From contig NZ_CM011002.1 of NCBI RefSeq assembly GCF_000158095.2, positions 1,255,228-1,319,227 of the forward strand: 64,000 nt of DNA, in the 5' to 3' direction. The notes beneath the pieces are model-generated. The model saw only the letters and a list, made by a program, of their open reading frames with translations, searched no databases and had not been told where the DNA came from. Both the position numbers and the translations under genes were made by a program. Shown here one piece after another: positions 27,525 to 38,828 of the stretch. This DNA is from Roseibium alexandrii DFL-11. GTDB taxonomy: Bacteria > Pseudomonadota > Alphaproteobacteria > Rhizobiales > Stappiaceae. How positions within the stretch are numbered: position 1 is the stretch's first letter; every line of letters begins with the position of its first letter.

Positions 27525-28727
27525 ATGGTGGGAAACGGGATGGACGTAGAAACCTCGCTCTCTTGGCGCGGACCTTATTGGTATGTCGGACGGTGTCCTC
27601 TCCGTCCAGCGTCTGCCCACGCGGAGAATGATCAGGACATCTCTCTGATGGGCCTGTTTGACCGCTCACTCTCTCCACCGCAACAGCTACCGGCGGCGGT
27701 TATTGTCGACATCCAAGACATCCCGACCGAAAAAAGGCACCCATTCTTTCTTTGGCTGGCAGAAGAGATCCGAACTCTGCCCTGCGATGTTCCGCTTTAT
27801 GTTCTGACTGGAAGCGAAGATGAGCCGGTCGACGGGCTGCGACCGATGGCGATCTTGGAACGGTCAGTTCCAGATGACATCCTGGTGATGCTGATTTGCA
27901 TCCATCAGCGGGCCCTACTTCGTTCGGAAGAAGCCAGAATCCGCCGGCGCATCTTCGGCAGGGTCCCCGGGTTTGGTGCAGCACCACACTATACCGGCGG
28001 AAGCGGCCTAATGGTTGTTGGGGTTAGCGGGCGTTTTCTGGAGTGGCAGGCAGCAAGCAGCCACAATGTGGAAGTTGTCGGTGCATTTGACGGGGGCATG
28101 GCCACCGAATTCATGGCGCAGCGGGCGTTTGACGCGGTTGTCATCGACAGCACATCCGAAGACACCATCGACTACATGCAGCAAATCCGGCGGGATGCCC
28201 GATTTGCCAGCTTGCCGGTCCTGGCTGTGTGTGAAGATCCAGAAGATGTCGTTGCCTTGTTCCGGAATGGAGCCTCCGATGTCCTTTTGGGGCGAAACCG
28301 GCCCGATACACTCAACCGCAGGCTGGCTTCAGCAATTCGACTCGGTAAAAGGCGCCGCCTCGCAGACCGGGTACTCTCAGAAAGTCATATGTGGCTTCAG
28401 CAACAGATTACAGTCGGCGGTCTCGATTGTGATCTCTATGACCATTATCTGGAAACGACAGCCAACGCGATGGCCGCCCGCGGGCTCGACCTTTGGGAGA
28501 TGCGCCTGTCTCCGGAAAACTTCAATATTCCGGCTTCAACCGCAGAGGATCGTGCGGAACTGAATGGCACTTTGCTGTCCGTTGCGGATGCCACTAGCCG
28601 GGATGAAGATTTGGTTTGCCTGGTCCGCGGTCTCGGTCCGGTGGCTGTCTTGAAAAATGAAGCCGGAACGTTGCGACTACAAAAACGGATCAACTCCATT
28701 CTCGCCCACACGGTGATGGCTCCCTGA
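27525..28727 (+). CDS. Receiver-like regulatory protein, degenerate (PleD-like)
   Basis: About 400 residues. Two regions resemble CheY-type receiver folds: one near the N-terminus (PAAVIVDIQDIPTEKR, then CDVPLYVLTGSEDE) and one in the middle (FDAVVIDSTSEDTIDYMQQI, then LPVLAVCEDPEDVVALFRNG, ASDVLLGRN). The second keeps the Asp after the third strand. The C-terminal ~130 residues occupy the place of an output domain but contain no GGDEF, HD-GYP or HTH motif that I can see. Assigned as a signalling protein by fold pattern only. ATG 27525 is used; ATG 27540 is also plausible. Confidence 0.55.
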   Translation: MVGNGMDVETSLSWRGPYWYVGRCPLRPASAHAENDQDISLMGLFDRSLSPPQQLPAAVIVDIQDIPTEKRHPFFLWLAEEIRTLPCDVPLYVLTGSEDEPVDGLRPMAILERSVPDDILVMLICIHQRALLRSEEARIRRRIFGRVPGFGAAPHYTGGSGLMVVGVSGRFLEWQAASSHNVEVVGAFDGGMATEFMAQRAFDAVVIDSTSEDTIDYMQQIRRDARFASLPVLAVCEDPEDVVALFRNGASDVLLGRNRPDTLNRRLASAIRLGKRRRLADRVLSESHMWLQQQITVGGLDCDLYDHYLETTANAMAARGLDLWEMRLSPENFNIPASTAEDRAELNGTLLSVADATSRDEDLVCLVRGLGPVAVLKNEAGTLRLQKRINSILAHTVMAP

Positions 28728-28835
28728 GGCTCACACCTGGAATTCGGATTGAACACTGGGGCATTTCCCCCGGACGCTCATCCTGCTAGTCTGGCGGTGA
28801 AAGCATTACACCGTAATAAACACAAGGTCGCCCGG

Positions 28836-29510
28836 ATGAACAGCACGCCAGCAATCACCATCGATATCGTCTCAGATGTGATGTGCCCCTGGTGCTATAT
28901 CGGCAAACGCCGGCTCGAAGCTGCGCTCAAACAAGTGCCTGACATTCCGGTTGAAGTCCGTTGGCATCCGTTTCAGCTCGATGCAACGCTTCCCAAAACC
29001 GGTAAGGACCGGCAGCAATACCTAAGCGACAAATTTGGCGGAATGGAGCGGGCGAATGCCTTCTATTCCCAAATCAAAGCGGCTGGCACGGAAGAAGGAA
29101 TTCCGTTCGACTTTGACGCCATCAAGCTGTCGCCGAACACTCTGGATTGTCATCGGCTCATTCTTTGGTCCCGTGCAGACGATGTTCAGGATGATGTGGT
29201 GGAGCGCCTGTTCAAGGCTTATTTTGTCGATGGCGAGGACCTGACAAAGTCCGAACTTCTGGTCCGCATTTCGGAAGAAGCGGGGATGCAATCGGATCTC
29301 GTCGAGCAACTGCTCGAGACCGAGACCGATCTCGACAAAATCATTGCACAGATTGGCAAAGCCCAGGAATCGGGCGTGACGGGCGTTCCCTGCTTCATCA
29401 TCGACGGGAGGTTTGTGCTGGCTGGTGCTGAAAAGGCCGAAACCATAGCAGCCGGGATCATGCACGCCGATGCCACCCGCACCGACGTGGAAGCAGAAAC
29501 AGCATCGTGA
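28836..29510 (+). CDS. DsbA-family oxidoreductase, FrnE type
   Basis: A 224-residue cytoplasmic thioredoxin-fold protein. The active-site motif is CPWC (Cys17, Cys20) in SDVMCPWCYIGKRRLEAAL, and the conserved cis-proline segment is GVTGVPCFIIDGRFVLAGA. FrnE-type proteins are disulfide isomerases or oxidoreductases linked to oxidative stress and polyketide biosynthesis. No signal peptide is present. It converges with the JmjC-like gene, 10 bases apart. Confidence 0.87.
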   Translation: MNSTPAITIDIVSDVMCPWCYIGKRRLEAALKQVPDIPVEVRWHPFQLDATLPKTGKDRQQYLSDKFGGMERANAFYSQIKAAGTEEGIPFDFDAIKLSPNTLDCHRLILWSRADDVQDDVVERLFKAYFVDGEDLTKSELLVRISEEAGMQSDLVEQLLETETDLDKIIAQIGKAQESGVTGVPCFIIDGRFVLAGAEKAETIAAGIMHADATRTDVEAETAS

Positions 29511-29520
29511 TCAGGACGGC

Positions 29521-30468
29521 CTATTTCACGTAAGGCACGATATCAACGAACCCGAGTTCAGTCGTTGGGTCAAGACGGAAGTCGACAACCCGCCGGACCT
29601 GCCGTTTCTTTTCCATTTTCAAGCGCTTCCAAGCCAGCGCGGCAGCGGCCTTCGGATAAACGTGGAAGCCTCGTGGTGCCGTCGACAAATTCTTGAGGCC
29701 GAGTGTCCGGCGCAAGACGCCATTGCCATACCGAACAGCGAACTCGTGGCGGATGTCGCGCGTCCAATGTTCCGTGGTGACGGAGATGTTCAAACAATCG
29801 TGGTTTTCGACCCGGTGCGGGCCATAAAGTGGCCAGTGCATCATCTCGCCGGGCTCCAGATCGTGCACCTCGGCGTACTCGTCAAACCACGGCTGATAAG
29901 GAACTTCCTCTTCCGTCTCCTGCATCAAGATTTTTTCAAGCGACTCGTCGGTCAGGAAGGCTTGATTTACCGGGTACACGTAAACCCGTTTTTCCCCTTG
30001 CAATTGCCAGAGGCTCTGGCCTTGCACATCAGCATGGTAATAAACTTGGATCTTCGGCGAGGACACCAAAAGAGACATGTTCCGAATTGTAGTCTTCAAG
30101 TGCGGAACACGGGCCTCGAATTCTGAGAAAATTTGGTTGAGAACGCGATCATATTGCGGATCGATGTCCATGATCCGGAACACATTCATCCACAAACGGC
30201 CGTTGCGGATACTATTGATCACTTCGGTCCCGCTGGTGCTGCCGATTTCCCCGTGGCGCCACTCCTTGACATTCTTGTCGTGGCCCATCGTGTTCAAGGT
30301 GTATTGATGCGGCTCAAGCTTGTCGATCAGCTTTCCAAGAGCTTCCTCGGAAAACAATCCTGTTTCCGCGAGCCGGTGCTTCAGCTTGATGTTCTGGCGG
30401 TCAAACAGCGCGCTGTGTTGATCTTGCCAATTGGCAATGACATCTTGGGTTTGGGAAATCGCATTCAT
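29521..30468 (-). CDS. Cupin/JmjC-like domain protein
   Basis: A 315-residue protein with a double-stranded beta-helix region. The likely 2-oxoglutarate/Fe(II) facial triad is visible as H-x-D in VYYHADVQGQSLWQLQG and a distal His in GEMMHWPLYGPHRVEN; QLQGEKRVYVYPV is the typical strand between them. Bacterial JmjC-like proteins are usually hydroxylases of proteins or small molecules; the substrate here is unknown. Start ATG 30468 is chosen over 30522, which adds a non-conserved hydrophobic stretch. It stands alone between the FrnE gene and the eno terminator. Confidence 0.68.
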   Translation of the reverse strand: MNAISQTQDVIANWQDQHSALFDRQNIKLKHRLAETGLFSEEALGKLIDKLEPHQYTLNTMGHDKNVKEWRHGEIGSTSGTEVINSIRNGRLWMNVFRIMDIDPQYDRVLNQIFSEFEARVPHLKTTIRNMSLLVSSPKIQVYYHADVQGQSLWQLQGEKRVYVYPVNQAFLTDESLEKILMQETEEEVPYQPWFDEYAEVHDLEPGEMMHWPLYGPHRVENHDCLNISVTTEHWTRDIRHEFAVRYGNGVLRRTLGLKNLSTAPRGFHVYPKAAAALAWKRLKMEKKRQVRRVVDFRLDPTTELGFVDIVPYVK

Positions 30469-30620
30469 AACGCAGCCAATCATCCAGTGTTGAACGCTGA
30501 CTATGTATAAGAACAACTTCAATATATTGTAAATATTGACGCTGCACTCGTGGTTAATGCATTAACCATTACTCCGACGATTTACCAATCAAATCAAGAG
30601 AACCATACAATCCAAAGGGT

Positions 30621-30653
30621 AAAAGAATACCCCGCAGAATTTTGCGGGGTATT
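30621..30653 (-). terminator. Rho-independent terminator after eno
   Basis: On the minus strand AATACCCCGCA-AAATTC-TGCGGGGTATT is followed by CTTTTAC, ~20 bases after the enolase stop. Confidence 0.85.
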
Positions 30654-30673
30654 GAACAGCGCGAATACAACGA

Positions 30674-31978
<1,305 letters not shown>

Positions 31979-32075
31979 TCAGCATTTGGAAGAACCACCG
32001 CGATAAGTCCGGGGCAGCGATTGTTAACACCGTCTCCCCCAAGCAATACGGGCCGCAAACTAGCGGCCCAATCGA

Positions 32076-32927
32076 TCAAGCCGGCGTACCGGCGGATTTC
32101 TTTACAACAGCATCAATGGCTTTCAGTTCAGCCAGAAGAGCCCCAAGGTTCCGCAGTGCGATCATGTTCGGGCCATCTGATGATGTCGTGTTCTCGGGAT
32201 CAGGATGGGTTTCGATAAAGACCCCACCAACACCGACAGCAGCGGCTGCACGTGCCAGCACAGCAACCATTTCCCGATCACCGCCGGAAGATCCGCCAAG
32301 ACCACCCGGCTGCTGGACAGAATGGGTTGCATCAAAGACCACCGGCGCACCGGTTTGGGCCATGATCGGCAACGCGCGCATGTCGGTCACCAGCGTGTTA
32401 TAGCCAAAGCTTGCCCCGCGTTCGGTCAGGAGCACATTCGGGTTGCCGGAATCCGTTATTTTCCGGAGGACATTTTTCATGTCCCAAGGAGCCAGGAACT
32501 GCCCCTTCTTGACGTTGATCACGGCACCGGTTTCAGCAGCTGCAACCAGAAGGTCTGTTTGGCGGCACAAAAAGGCCGGGATCTGGAGGACGTCGACCAC
32601 TTCAGCGACTGGAGCACATTGCTCCGCGTTATGAATGTCAGTCAGGACCGGAAGACCAAATGTCTCTTTGATTTCAGCGAAAATCGGCAAGGCTTCGTTC
32701 AAACCGATACCGCGGGTGGCTGAAAGGGACGTCCGGTTCGCCTTGTCGAACGAACTTTTATAGACAACCGGAATTCCTAGACCGCCCGCAATTTCCTTCA
32801 CCGCAGCCGCGCATTCCAGCGCATGATCGCGGCTTTCCAATTGGCATGGCCCGGCAATCAAGCTGAAGGGCGCGGAATTGTTGAAGGAAACGCTCCCCAC
32901 GTTCACAGTGCGGTTGGCTTCAGTCAT
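32076..32927 (-). CDS. kdsA: 3-deoxy-8-phosphooctulonate (KDO-8-P) synthase
   Basis: A 283-residue enzyme condensing PEP and arabinose-5-phosphate to KDO-8-phosphate for the lipopolysaccharide inner core. Motifs: [49 protein letters not shown] and [11 protein letters not shown]. It shows the KdsA rather than AroG pattern. AAGGATCC precedes ATG 32927. The kdsA-eno order is common in Alphaproteobacteria. Confidence 0.95.
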   Translation of the reverse strand: MTEANRTVNVGSVSFNNSAPFSLIAGPCQLESRDHALECAAAVKEIAGGLGIPVVYKSSFDKANRTSLSATRGIGLNEALPIFAEIKETFGLPVLTDIHNAEQCAPVAEVVDVLQIPAFLCRQTDLLVAAAETGAVINVKKGQFLAPWDMKNVLRKITDSGNPNVLLTERGASFGYNTLVTDMRALPIMAQTGAPVVFDATHSVQQPGGLGGSSGGDREMVAVLARAAAAVGVGGVFIETHPDPENTTSSDGPNMIALRNLGALLAELKAIDAVVKKSAGTPA

Positions 32928-33284
32928 CAAGGATCCTTTGTCTGCTGGGTAACAGCTTCCCGCCCAATCGAGCGGGTAAATGGGGGTGACGTGAATTCGC
33001 GTGTTCAATAACCTTCTTTTCCGGAACCTGCAATATCAGCTGGCCCGGAACACTGATTTGATTTTAATCGATTTAAATTGCGGTCCGCCTCGGACGTGTG
33101 ATTTACGCCACAACCGTTTCACGCAGATAATAGATACATTCAGTGTTAATACTCTCCGGGGTATTGCCAATACCAAGGGAACGTTACGTCCAAGAGTGTG
33201 TTGCGGTAACGCGCGGTCGGATGTGAGCGAACGTTAAAAAGAGCCACTTGCGTGGCAGTATTTGCAAGAGTTGGAATTTCAGGC
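32928..33284. other. Intergenic region between divergent kdsA and galU
   Basis: This 357-base gap should hold both promoters. I see an AT-rich stretch around 33058-33078 and a perfect palindrome GGTATTG-C-CAATACC at 33160-33174, ~110 bases before galU, which could be an operator. No coding frame here looks real. Confidence 0.5.
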
Positions 33285-34178
33285 ATGACCAAACCGATCC
33301 GCAAAGCCATCCTTCCTGTTGCCGGTCTTGGCACACGGTTTTTGCCGGCGACCAAGGCTGTACCGAAGGAAATGCTGACGATCGTCGACCGGCCGATTAT
33401 TCAGTATGTGGTGGACGAAGCACGGGCTGCTGGCATTGAGCACATCGTATTCGTCACCGGTCGCAACAAACAGGTGATCGAAGACCACTTCGACGTGGCC
33501 TATGAACTTGAAGACACCCTGAAAGCCCGGAACAAGACAGCGGCTTTGGACCTCCTTGAAAAACATCGCCCTATTCCTGGCTCAACCAGCTTCACCCGCC
33601 AACAAGCCCCGTTGGGTCTTGGTCATGCCATCTGGTGCGCACGCGACATCATCGGCGATGAACCATTCGCGATTCTTTTGCCGGACGTGATCATCAAGTC
33701 GCAAGTCAGCTGCCTGAAACAGATGGTCGACCTTTATAATGGAACCGGTGGCAACGTCCTTGCGGTCGAGGAAGTGCCGGACGATCAGACCCAGAACTAC
33801 GGCATTGTGGAGCTTGCGGAGAAGATCAACGAAAACGCAGCGCACATTTCCAACATGGTCGAGAAGCCAGCCCCTGGAACTGCCCCGTCCAATTTGATGA
33901 TCACGGGGCGCTATATTCTGCAGCCCCAGATCTTCGATTTGTTGTCAAAACAAGATACCGGTGCGGGCGGCGAGATCCAGCTGACGGACAGCATGCTGAA
34001 GCTGATGGAGACGCAGCCGTTCTCGTCGATCAAGTTCGAAGGCCGGAGTTTCGACTGTGGCTCCAAGGCCGGGTTCTTGAGCGCAAACATTGCGTTTGGT
34101 CTTGATGATCCGAAACTCGCCAGTGAAATCCTGCCGTTCATGCGTGAGATGCTCGACCAACCGGAGGCAGCTGAGTAA
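33285..34178 (+). CDS. galU: UTP-glucose-1-phosphate uridylyltransferase
   Basis: A 297-residue nucleotidyltransferase making UDP-glucose for exopolysaccharide, glycolipid and LPS synthesis. The N-terminus MTKPIRKAILPVAGLGTRFL and the following PATKAVPKEML is the GalU signature; VDRPIIQYVVDEA and GLGHAIWCARDII follow. ATG 33285 is chosen because family members start at this point, although the frame extends upstream to a GTG. Confidence 0.95.
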   Translation: MTKPIRKAILPVAGLGTRFLPATKAVPKEMLTIVDRPIIQYVVDEARAAGIEHIVFVTGRNKQVIEDHFDVAYELEDTLKARNKTAALDLLEKHRPIPGSTSFTRQQAPLGLGHAIWCARDIIGDEPFAILLPDVIIKSQVSCLKQMVDLYNGTGGNVLAVEEVPDDQTQNYGIVELAEKINENAAHISNMVEKPAPGTAPSNLMITGRYILQPQIFDLLSKQDTGAGGEIQLTDSMLKLMETQPFSSIKFEGRSFDCGSKAGFLSANIAFGLDDPKLASEILPFMREMLDQPEAAE

Positions 34179-34382
34179 CTGTTCCAGACTGCAGTCTCAT
34201 CAAGACCCGTCACAAACCGTGGCGGGTTTATTGTTTCACGGCATAACGCCCCTTCCGAAGTGTTGGGCAAAATGCTGAGTTATCCCCACCGGGTGCTTTC
34301 CGCAGGGGATTCTTAGCTATTTAAGAACTGAAAAGGAAATACCGGCGTATAGTTGGTGTGTTCGAGAAAGGAGACACCGACT

Positions 34383-34817
34383 ATGGCAGCCTCTTATTTC
34401 CGGAAGTACGCGGCCGGTGCCGTTTTTGGCGCAGCCTTGGCATTTGGCTCAGTTTCACCAGGTCTTGCCTCTGATACCAGCGTATTTCAGTCTATCATCA
34501 AGAACCAGATGAGTGCCTTCGCTGCGGACGATGCCAAAACGGCGTTCTCCTTTGCAACAAGGTCTCTGCAGCGGCAGTTCCAGACCCCTGAATTCTTCAT
34601 GCAGATGGTCAAAAGCGGGTATCAGCCGGTTTACCGGCCGAAAGACGTAACGTTCGGACAGTCCAAAATGACCAAGTTTGGCCCGACCCAGGAAGTCTAC
34701 GTTACCGGGCCCAAGGGCCAGAATTGGCTCGCCCTCTACAGTTTTGAAGAGCAAGAGGATGGGTCTTGGCGGATTTCAGGGTGCTATCTGACAAAGTCGG
34801 ACGGGTTCGCAGCTTAG
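34383..34817 (+). CDS. DUF4864-type exported protein
   Basis: A 144-residue protein with a Sec signal (YAAGAVFGAALAFGSVSPGLA). The mature part starts near SDTSVFQSIIKNQMSAFAADD, then AFSFATRSLQRQF and GYQPVYRPKDVTFG, which fits the DUF4864 family of small periplasmic proteins with an NTF2-like cone. Function unknown. AAGGAGA precedes ATG 34383. Convergent with tgt, 25 bases apart. Confidence 0.75.
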   Translation: MAASYFRKYAAGAVFGAALAFGSVSPGLASDTSVFQSIIKNQMSAFAADDAKTAFSFATRSLQRQFQTPEFFMQMVKSGYQPVYRPKDVTFGQSKMTKFGPTQEVYVTGPKGQNWLALYSFEEQEDGSWRISGCYLTKSDGFAA

Positions 34818-34842
34818 AAAACCGGGTCAAGGTTCAATGACG

Positions 34843-35991
34843 TCAAAGCGCGGCGATGTCGCCGCGCGCCCAATCTTCCTTGGTCTTGGCGTAGAATTCC
34901 TCGAACCGGCTCTCTTCAATCGCGTCCCGCATGCCCTGCATGAGCGTTTGATAGTAGGCGATGTTGTTCCAAGTCAGCAGCATTCCGGAGAGAGCTTCTC
35001 CTGCGCGAAACAGGTGGTGAAGGTAAGCCCGGCTGTACGTGCTTGTCGCCGGACAGGCGCTTTCTTCGTCCAATGGGCGTGGATCGTCCTGGTGCCGGGC
35101 GTTCTTCAAGTTGACCTTGCCAAACCGGGTGTAAGCCAATCCATGCCTGCCGGCACGTGTTGGCATCACGCAATCAAACTGATCAATCCCGCGTTTCACG
35201 CTTTCCAGAAGATCGTCAGGGGTGCCAACGCCCATCAAGTAGCGCGGCTTGTCGACCGGCATGACTGGCGTGGTGATGTCGAGCATTTTCAGCATCACCT
35301 CTTGCGGCTCTCCGACCGCAAGGCCGCCAACGGAGTAGCCTTCCATCGGCAATTTGGCGAGTTCCTCGGCTGAGCGGATGCGAAGTTCTGGAACATCGCC
35401 ACCCTGAACGATGCCGTAGAGCCCCTGCCCCTTGCCCGGACCACGCATTTTATCAAATTGAGTGCGCGAGCGTTCTGCCCACCTCAGCGACAATTCCATG
35501 GCCCGCTGAACTTCTTCGCGCGGGCTTGGCAACTTGATGCATTCATCAAGCTGCATTTGAATGTCGGAGCCCAGCAAACCCTGAATTTCAACTGACCGCT
35601 CAGGTGTCAGATGATGCTTGCTGCCGTCGATATGGCTTTGGAACCGGACCCCATCTTCATCCAGCTTGCGCAGTTGAGCCAGAGACATCACCTGAAATCC
35701 GCCACTGTCAGTCAGGATCGTATGCGGCCAGTTCATGAATTTGTGCAGACCACCAAGACGATCGACCCGTTCGGCCGTCGGGCGCAGCATCAAGTGATAG
35801 GTGTTTCCCAGAACCACGTCCGCGCCGGTTTCACGCACATGATCGGTGAACATGGCTTTCACGGTTGCCTGTGTCCCGACCGGCATGAAGGCCGGTGTAT
35901 GGACAACACCGTGCGGTGTGTTGATTTCACCGCGGCGGGCCATGCCATCCGTGGTGATCAGTTTAAAGCCGAATTTTTTGGTTTCGGTCAT
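34843..35991 (-). CDS. tgt: Queuine tRNA-ribosyltransferase with altered zinc site
   Basis: A 382-residue enzyme that exchanges guanine 34 of His, Asp, Asn and Tyr tRNAs for the queuosine precursor preQ1. The general base Asp95 (TDSGGFQ) and nucleophile Asp273 (FDCVMPTR) are present. In the E. coli enzyme the structural zinc is held by C302, C304, C307 and H333. Aligning through YSRAYLHH, the same positions here are Ser311, Cys313, Thr316 and Asn342 ([25 protein letters not shown]), so three of four ligands are missing. The reading was checked in the DNA. The gene overlaps queA by four bases. Confidence 0.94.
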   Translation of the reverse strand: MTETKKFGFKLITTDGMARRGEINTPHGVVHTPAFMPVGTQATVKAMFTDHVRETGADVVLGNTYHLMLRPTAERVDRLGGLHKFMNWPHTILTDSGGFQVMSLAQLRKLDEDGVRFQSHIDGSKHHLTPERSVEIQGLLGSDIQMQLDECIKLPSPREEVQRAMELSLRWAERSRTQFDKMRGPGKGQGLYGIVQGGDVPELRIRSAEELAKLPMEGYSVGGLAVGEPQEVMLKMLDITTPVMPVDKPRYLMGVGTPDDLLESVKRGIDQFDCVMPTRAGRHGLAYTRFGKVNLKNARHQDDPRPLDEESACPATSTYSRAYLHHLFRAGEALSGMLLTWNNIAYYQTLMQGMRDAIEESRFEEFYAKTKEDWARGDIAAL

Positions 35992-37070
35992 AACGATGCG
36001 TCCTGGCTTGCGTCTGGAAACAGCAGCGATGCGTCGCCATAGCTGTAAAATCTGTATTCGGTATCGATGGCATGCTGATAAGCGGCTCGCATAGTCTCAA
36101 GGCCTGAAAGTGCCGAAACCAGCATGAAAAGTGTCGACCGCGGCAGATGAAAATTCGTCATCAGCGCATCGATGGCCTTGAACTTGTATCCAGGCGTGAT
36201 GAAGATCGAGGTCTCATCTGCAAACGGAACGATTGTCCCGGTTTCCTGTGCAGCGCTTTCAAGAATACGCAAGGAAGTGGTTCCAATGCTGACCACCTTG
36301 TTGCCCCGTGCCTTGACGGCTTGAAGAGCTGCGGCGGTTTCCTCCGACACTTCTCCCCATTCGGCATGCATCTTGTGATCGTCTGTATCGTCGGCCTTAA
36401 CCGGGAGGAAGGTCCCTGCCCCGACATGTAGCGTCACCCGGTGCATCTCGATGCCGCGGTCCTTGATGGCCGCGAGCAGCTCAGGAGTAAAATGGAGACC
36501 CGCCGTCGGTGCTGCGACCGCACCATCCTTTTCCGCAAATATAGTCTGATAGTCTTGCCGATCCTGCTCGTCTTCGCCGCGCTTTTGCGCGATGTAAGGT
36601 GGCAGCGGGATGTGCCCCACCTGTGCAATGGCAACATCCAGATCGGGGCCGGAACAGTCGAACGCCAGCAGAACTTCGCCGCCGTCTGATTTTTCCTTCA
36701 CTGTCGCCGTCAACCGGGCGCCGTTCCCTTCAAAAACGACAAGATCTTCGACCTGGAGCTTTTTGGCCGGGCGGACAAACGCCTTCCACCCGTCTGCCGC
36801 TGACCTTAAGTGCAGGGTAACGCTGATCCCCGCTTCGATGTCGCCACGCACCCGTTTGCCTTCCAGCTGCGCCGGAATGACTTTTGTATCGTTGAACACT
36901 AGCGCATCGCCCGGCTCCAAAAGAGCAGGAAGATCGCGCACGCCCATGTCGCTCAACTCAGGTATTTCACCAGGGCGCACGACAAGCATGCGCGCGGCAT
37001 CGCGTGGCCGCGCAGGCCGCAATGCAATTCGTTCATTGGAAAGCTCAAAGTCAAACTGGTCGACACGCAT
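35988..37070 (-). CDS. queA: S-adenosylmethionine:tRNA ribosyltransferase-isomerase
   Basis: A 360-residue enzyme that adds the ribosyl group of SAM to preQ1-tRNA to form epoxyqueuosine. Family motifs: [60 protein letters not shown] and [17 protein letters not shown]. It sits immediately upstream of and overlaps tgt, so both queuosine-insertion steps are co-expressed. Confidence 0.96.
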   Translation of the reverse strand: MRVDQFDFELSNERIALRPARPRDAARMLVVRPGEIPELSDMGVRDLPALLEPGDALVFNDTKVIPAQLEGKRVRGDIEAGISVTLHLRSAADGWKAFVRPAKKLQVEDLVVFEGNGARLTATVKEKSDGGEVLLAFDCSGPDLDVAIAQVGHIPLPPYIAQKRGEDEQDRQDYQTIFAEKDGAVAAPTAGLHFTPELLAAIKDRGIEMHRVTLHVGAGTFLPVKADDTDDHKMHAEWGEVSEETAAALQAVKARGNKVVSIGTTSLRILESAAQETGTIVPFADETSIFITPGYKFKAIDALMTNFHLPRSTLFMLVSALSGLETMRAAYQHAIDTEYRFYSYGDASLLFPDASQDASL

Positions 37071-37212
37071 GGCGAAGGCTAACTGATCCGGTTTTCGGGG
37101 TGTTCGGTTGGGGCTGATAATGCCGGTTTGGCATCAGGTCAACCGGAGGTGAAAACAAACACAGCGCGGATGTTGCCACCCGCGCTGTAAATGTCAGAGC
37201 TGAAGCCGAGAC

Positions 37213-37683
37213 TTAAGCGTCTGCAGCAACCTTCATTGAGTTGATCTTGTCCGGATTCTGGACAGGCTCACCGCGTTTGATCTTGTCGACATTTTCCATG
37301 CCTTCGATCACCTTGCCCCAGGCCGTATATTGGCGGTCAAGGAAGGTGGCATCGTCGAAGCAGATGAAAAACTGGCTGTCACCGGAATTCGGATCCTGAG
37401 CACGCGCCATGGAGCAAACGCCGCGCACATGCGGTTCGGCGTTGAATTCCGCCTTCAATTTTGTGCCGGAACCGCCGGTGCCGGTGCCATTCGGGCAACC
37501 GGTCTGGGCCATGAAACCCTCAATTACCCGGTGAAAGACGATGCCGTCATAAAAACCTTCCCGAACCAGTTCCTTGATCCGCGCAACGTGATTGGGTGCA
37601 AGGTCGGGACGCATTTCGATCACGACTTCGCCTTGGGTGGTGTCCATGATCAATGTGTTTTCGGCGTCTTTGATGTCAGCCAT
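37213..37683 (-). CDS. Cytoplasmic cyclophilin-type peptidyl-prolyl isomerase
   Basis: A 156-residue cyclophilin without signal peptide. The active-site block FYDGIVFHRVIEGFMAQTGCP, then GVCSMARAQDPNSGDSQFFI and FLDRQYTAWGKVIEGMENVD carry the conserved Arg, Phe, Gln and Trp. It is the cytoplasmic partner of the secreted paralogue immediately upstream. Confidence 0.94.
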   Translation of the reverse strand: MADIKDAENTLIMDTTQGEVVIEMRPDLAPNHVARIKELVREGFYDGIVFHRVIEGFMAQTGCPNGTGTGGSGTKLKAEFNAEPHVRGVCSMARAQDPNSGDSQFFICFDDATFLDRQYTAWGKVIEGMENVDKIKRGEPVQNPDKINSMKVAADA

Positions 37684-37727
37684 GGTTTTCTCCTTGGGTA
37701 TTCAGGGGCCAGTTGGTGAAGCACCGG

Positions 37728-38264
37728 TTAGCCGGCGTCCGCAGCAACTTGCATCTTGATGATTTTGTCCGGGTTTGCAGGTGGCTCGCCCTTTGTGATG
37801 TTGTCGACGAGGTCCATGCCTTCGACGACCTTGCCAAACACGGTGTATTGGCCATTCAGCCAGTCACCGTCCGCAAACATGATGAAAAACTGGGAATTGG
37901 CACTGTTTGGGCTGGATGACCGCGCCATGCCAAGCGTCCCGCGCTCAAACGGCGCGGACGAGAACTCGGCGTTCACGTCCGGCTTGTCAGATCCACCGCG
38001 GCCGGTTCCGGTCGGATCGCCTGTTTGCGCCATGAAACCGTCAATCACGCGGTGAAAGACGATGCCGTCATAAAACCCGTCGCGTGTGAGTTCTTTGACA
38101 CGCGCAACATGGTTCGGAGCGAGATCCGGACGCAGCTCGATGACCACGCGGCCATCTTTCAGATCCAGGTAAAGCGTGTTTTCCGGATCCTGCTGCGCAA
38201 CGGCCATAGCCGGCATGAAGATCAGGGACGCCAGAACAGCCAGGGCTGTGAAAATTCGTGACAT
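37728..38264 (-). CDS. Exported cyclophilin-type peptidyl-prolyl isomerase
   Basis: A 178-residue cyclophilin with signal peptide SRIFTALAVLASLIFMPAMA and cleavage near AVAQQ. The core matches the neighbouring gene (FYDGIVFHRVIDGFMAQTG, RSSPNSANSQFFIMF), but the Trp of the active-site loop is replaced (NGQYTVFGKVVEGMD instead of QYTAWGKV). The pair is a tandem duplication sorted to two compartments. Confidence 0.94.
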   Translation of the reverse strand: MSRIFTALAVLASLIFMPAMAVAQQDPENTLYLDLKDGRVVIELRPDLAPNHVARVKELTRDGFYDGIVFHRVIDGFMAQTGDPTGTGRGGSDKPDVNAEFSSAPFERGTLGMARSSSPNSANSQFFIMFADGDWLNGQYTVFGKVVEGMDLVDNITKGEPPANPDKIIKMQVAADAG

Positions 38265-38324
38265 TGGTTACTCCCGCAGTTCACGTCGTTGACATGGGGT
38301 GAATTGGGATCGGCTTAAAATGTG

Positions 38325-38828
38325 TCAATCCGGTCTTGCACGTTGCCGCAGGGGGTCTGCAACAGGATCCGGGACAAAAGCGGAGATTTCCCCGCCCATT
38401 TGAGCGATCTGGCGCACCAAAGTGGCCGTAATGTGCCGCACTGCCGGAGATGCGGGGAGGAACACGGTTTTTATGTCCGGCTCCAATGTTCCGTTCATGC
38501 CCGCCATCTGCATCTCGTAATCAAGATCCGTTCCATCGCGCAGCCCGCGCACAAGATAGTCAGCCTTCTGGGTGCGTGCTGTATTGATCACGAGATCGGA
38601 GAACGCGATCACCTCGATCCGGCTCGCTTCAGCCTCGGAGAACTCGGCCACCGCTGATGTGTGAATCAGCTCGACCCGTTCTTCGAAAGAAAACAGCGGT
38701 TTCTTTCCCGGATGAATGCCGATTGCCACGACGACCTTGTCCGCCAGCGCGAGTGATTGGCGCAGGATGTCCATGTGGCCGTTTGTTACCGGGTCGAACG
38801 AGCCGGGGTAAAGCGCGATACGTGTCAT
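38325..38828 (-). CDS. coaD: Phosphopantetheine adenylyltransferase
   Basis: A 167-residue enzyme for the penultimate step of coenzyme A synthesis. The nucleotidyltransferase motif is [18 protein letters not shown] (T/HxGH type), followed by [20 protein letters not shown] and [20 protein letters not shown]. It heads a coaD-ppi-ppi-queA-tgt set on the minus strand, an arrangement seen across Rhizobiales-like genomes. Confidence 0.95.
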   Translation of the reverse strand: MTRIALYPGSFDPVTNGHMDILRQSLALADKVVVAIGIHPGKKPLFSFEERVELIHTSAVAEFSEAEASRIEVIAFSDLVINTARTQKADYLVRGLRDGTDLDYEMQMAGMNGTLEPDIKTVFLPASPAVRHITATLVRQIAQMGGEISAFVPDPVADPLRQRARPD

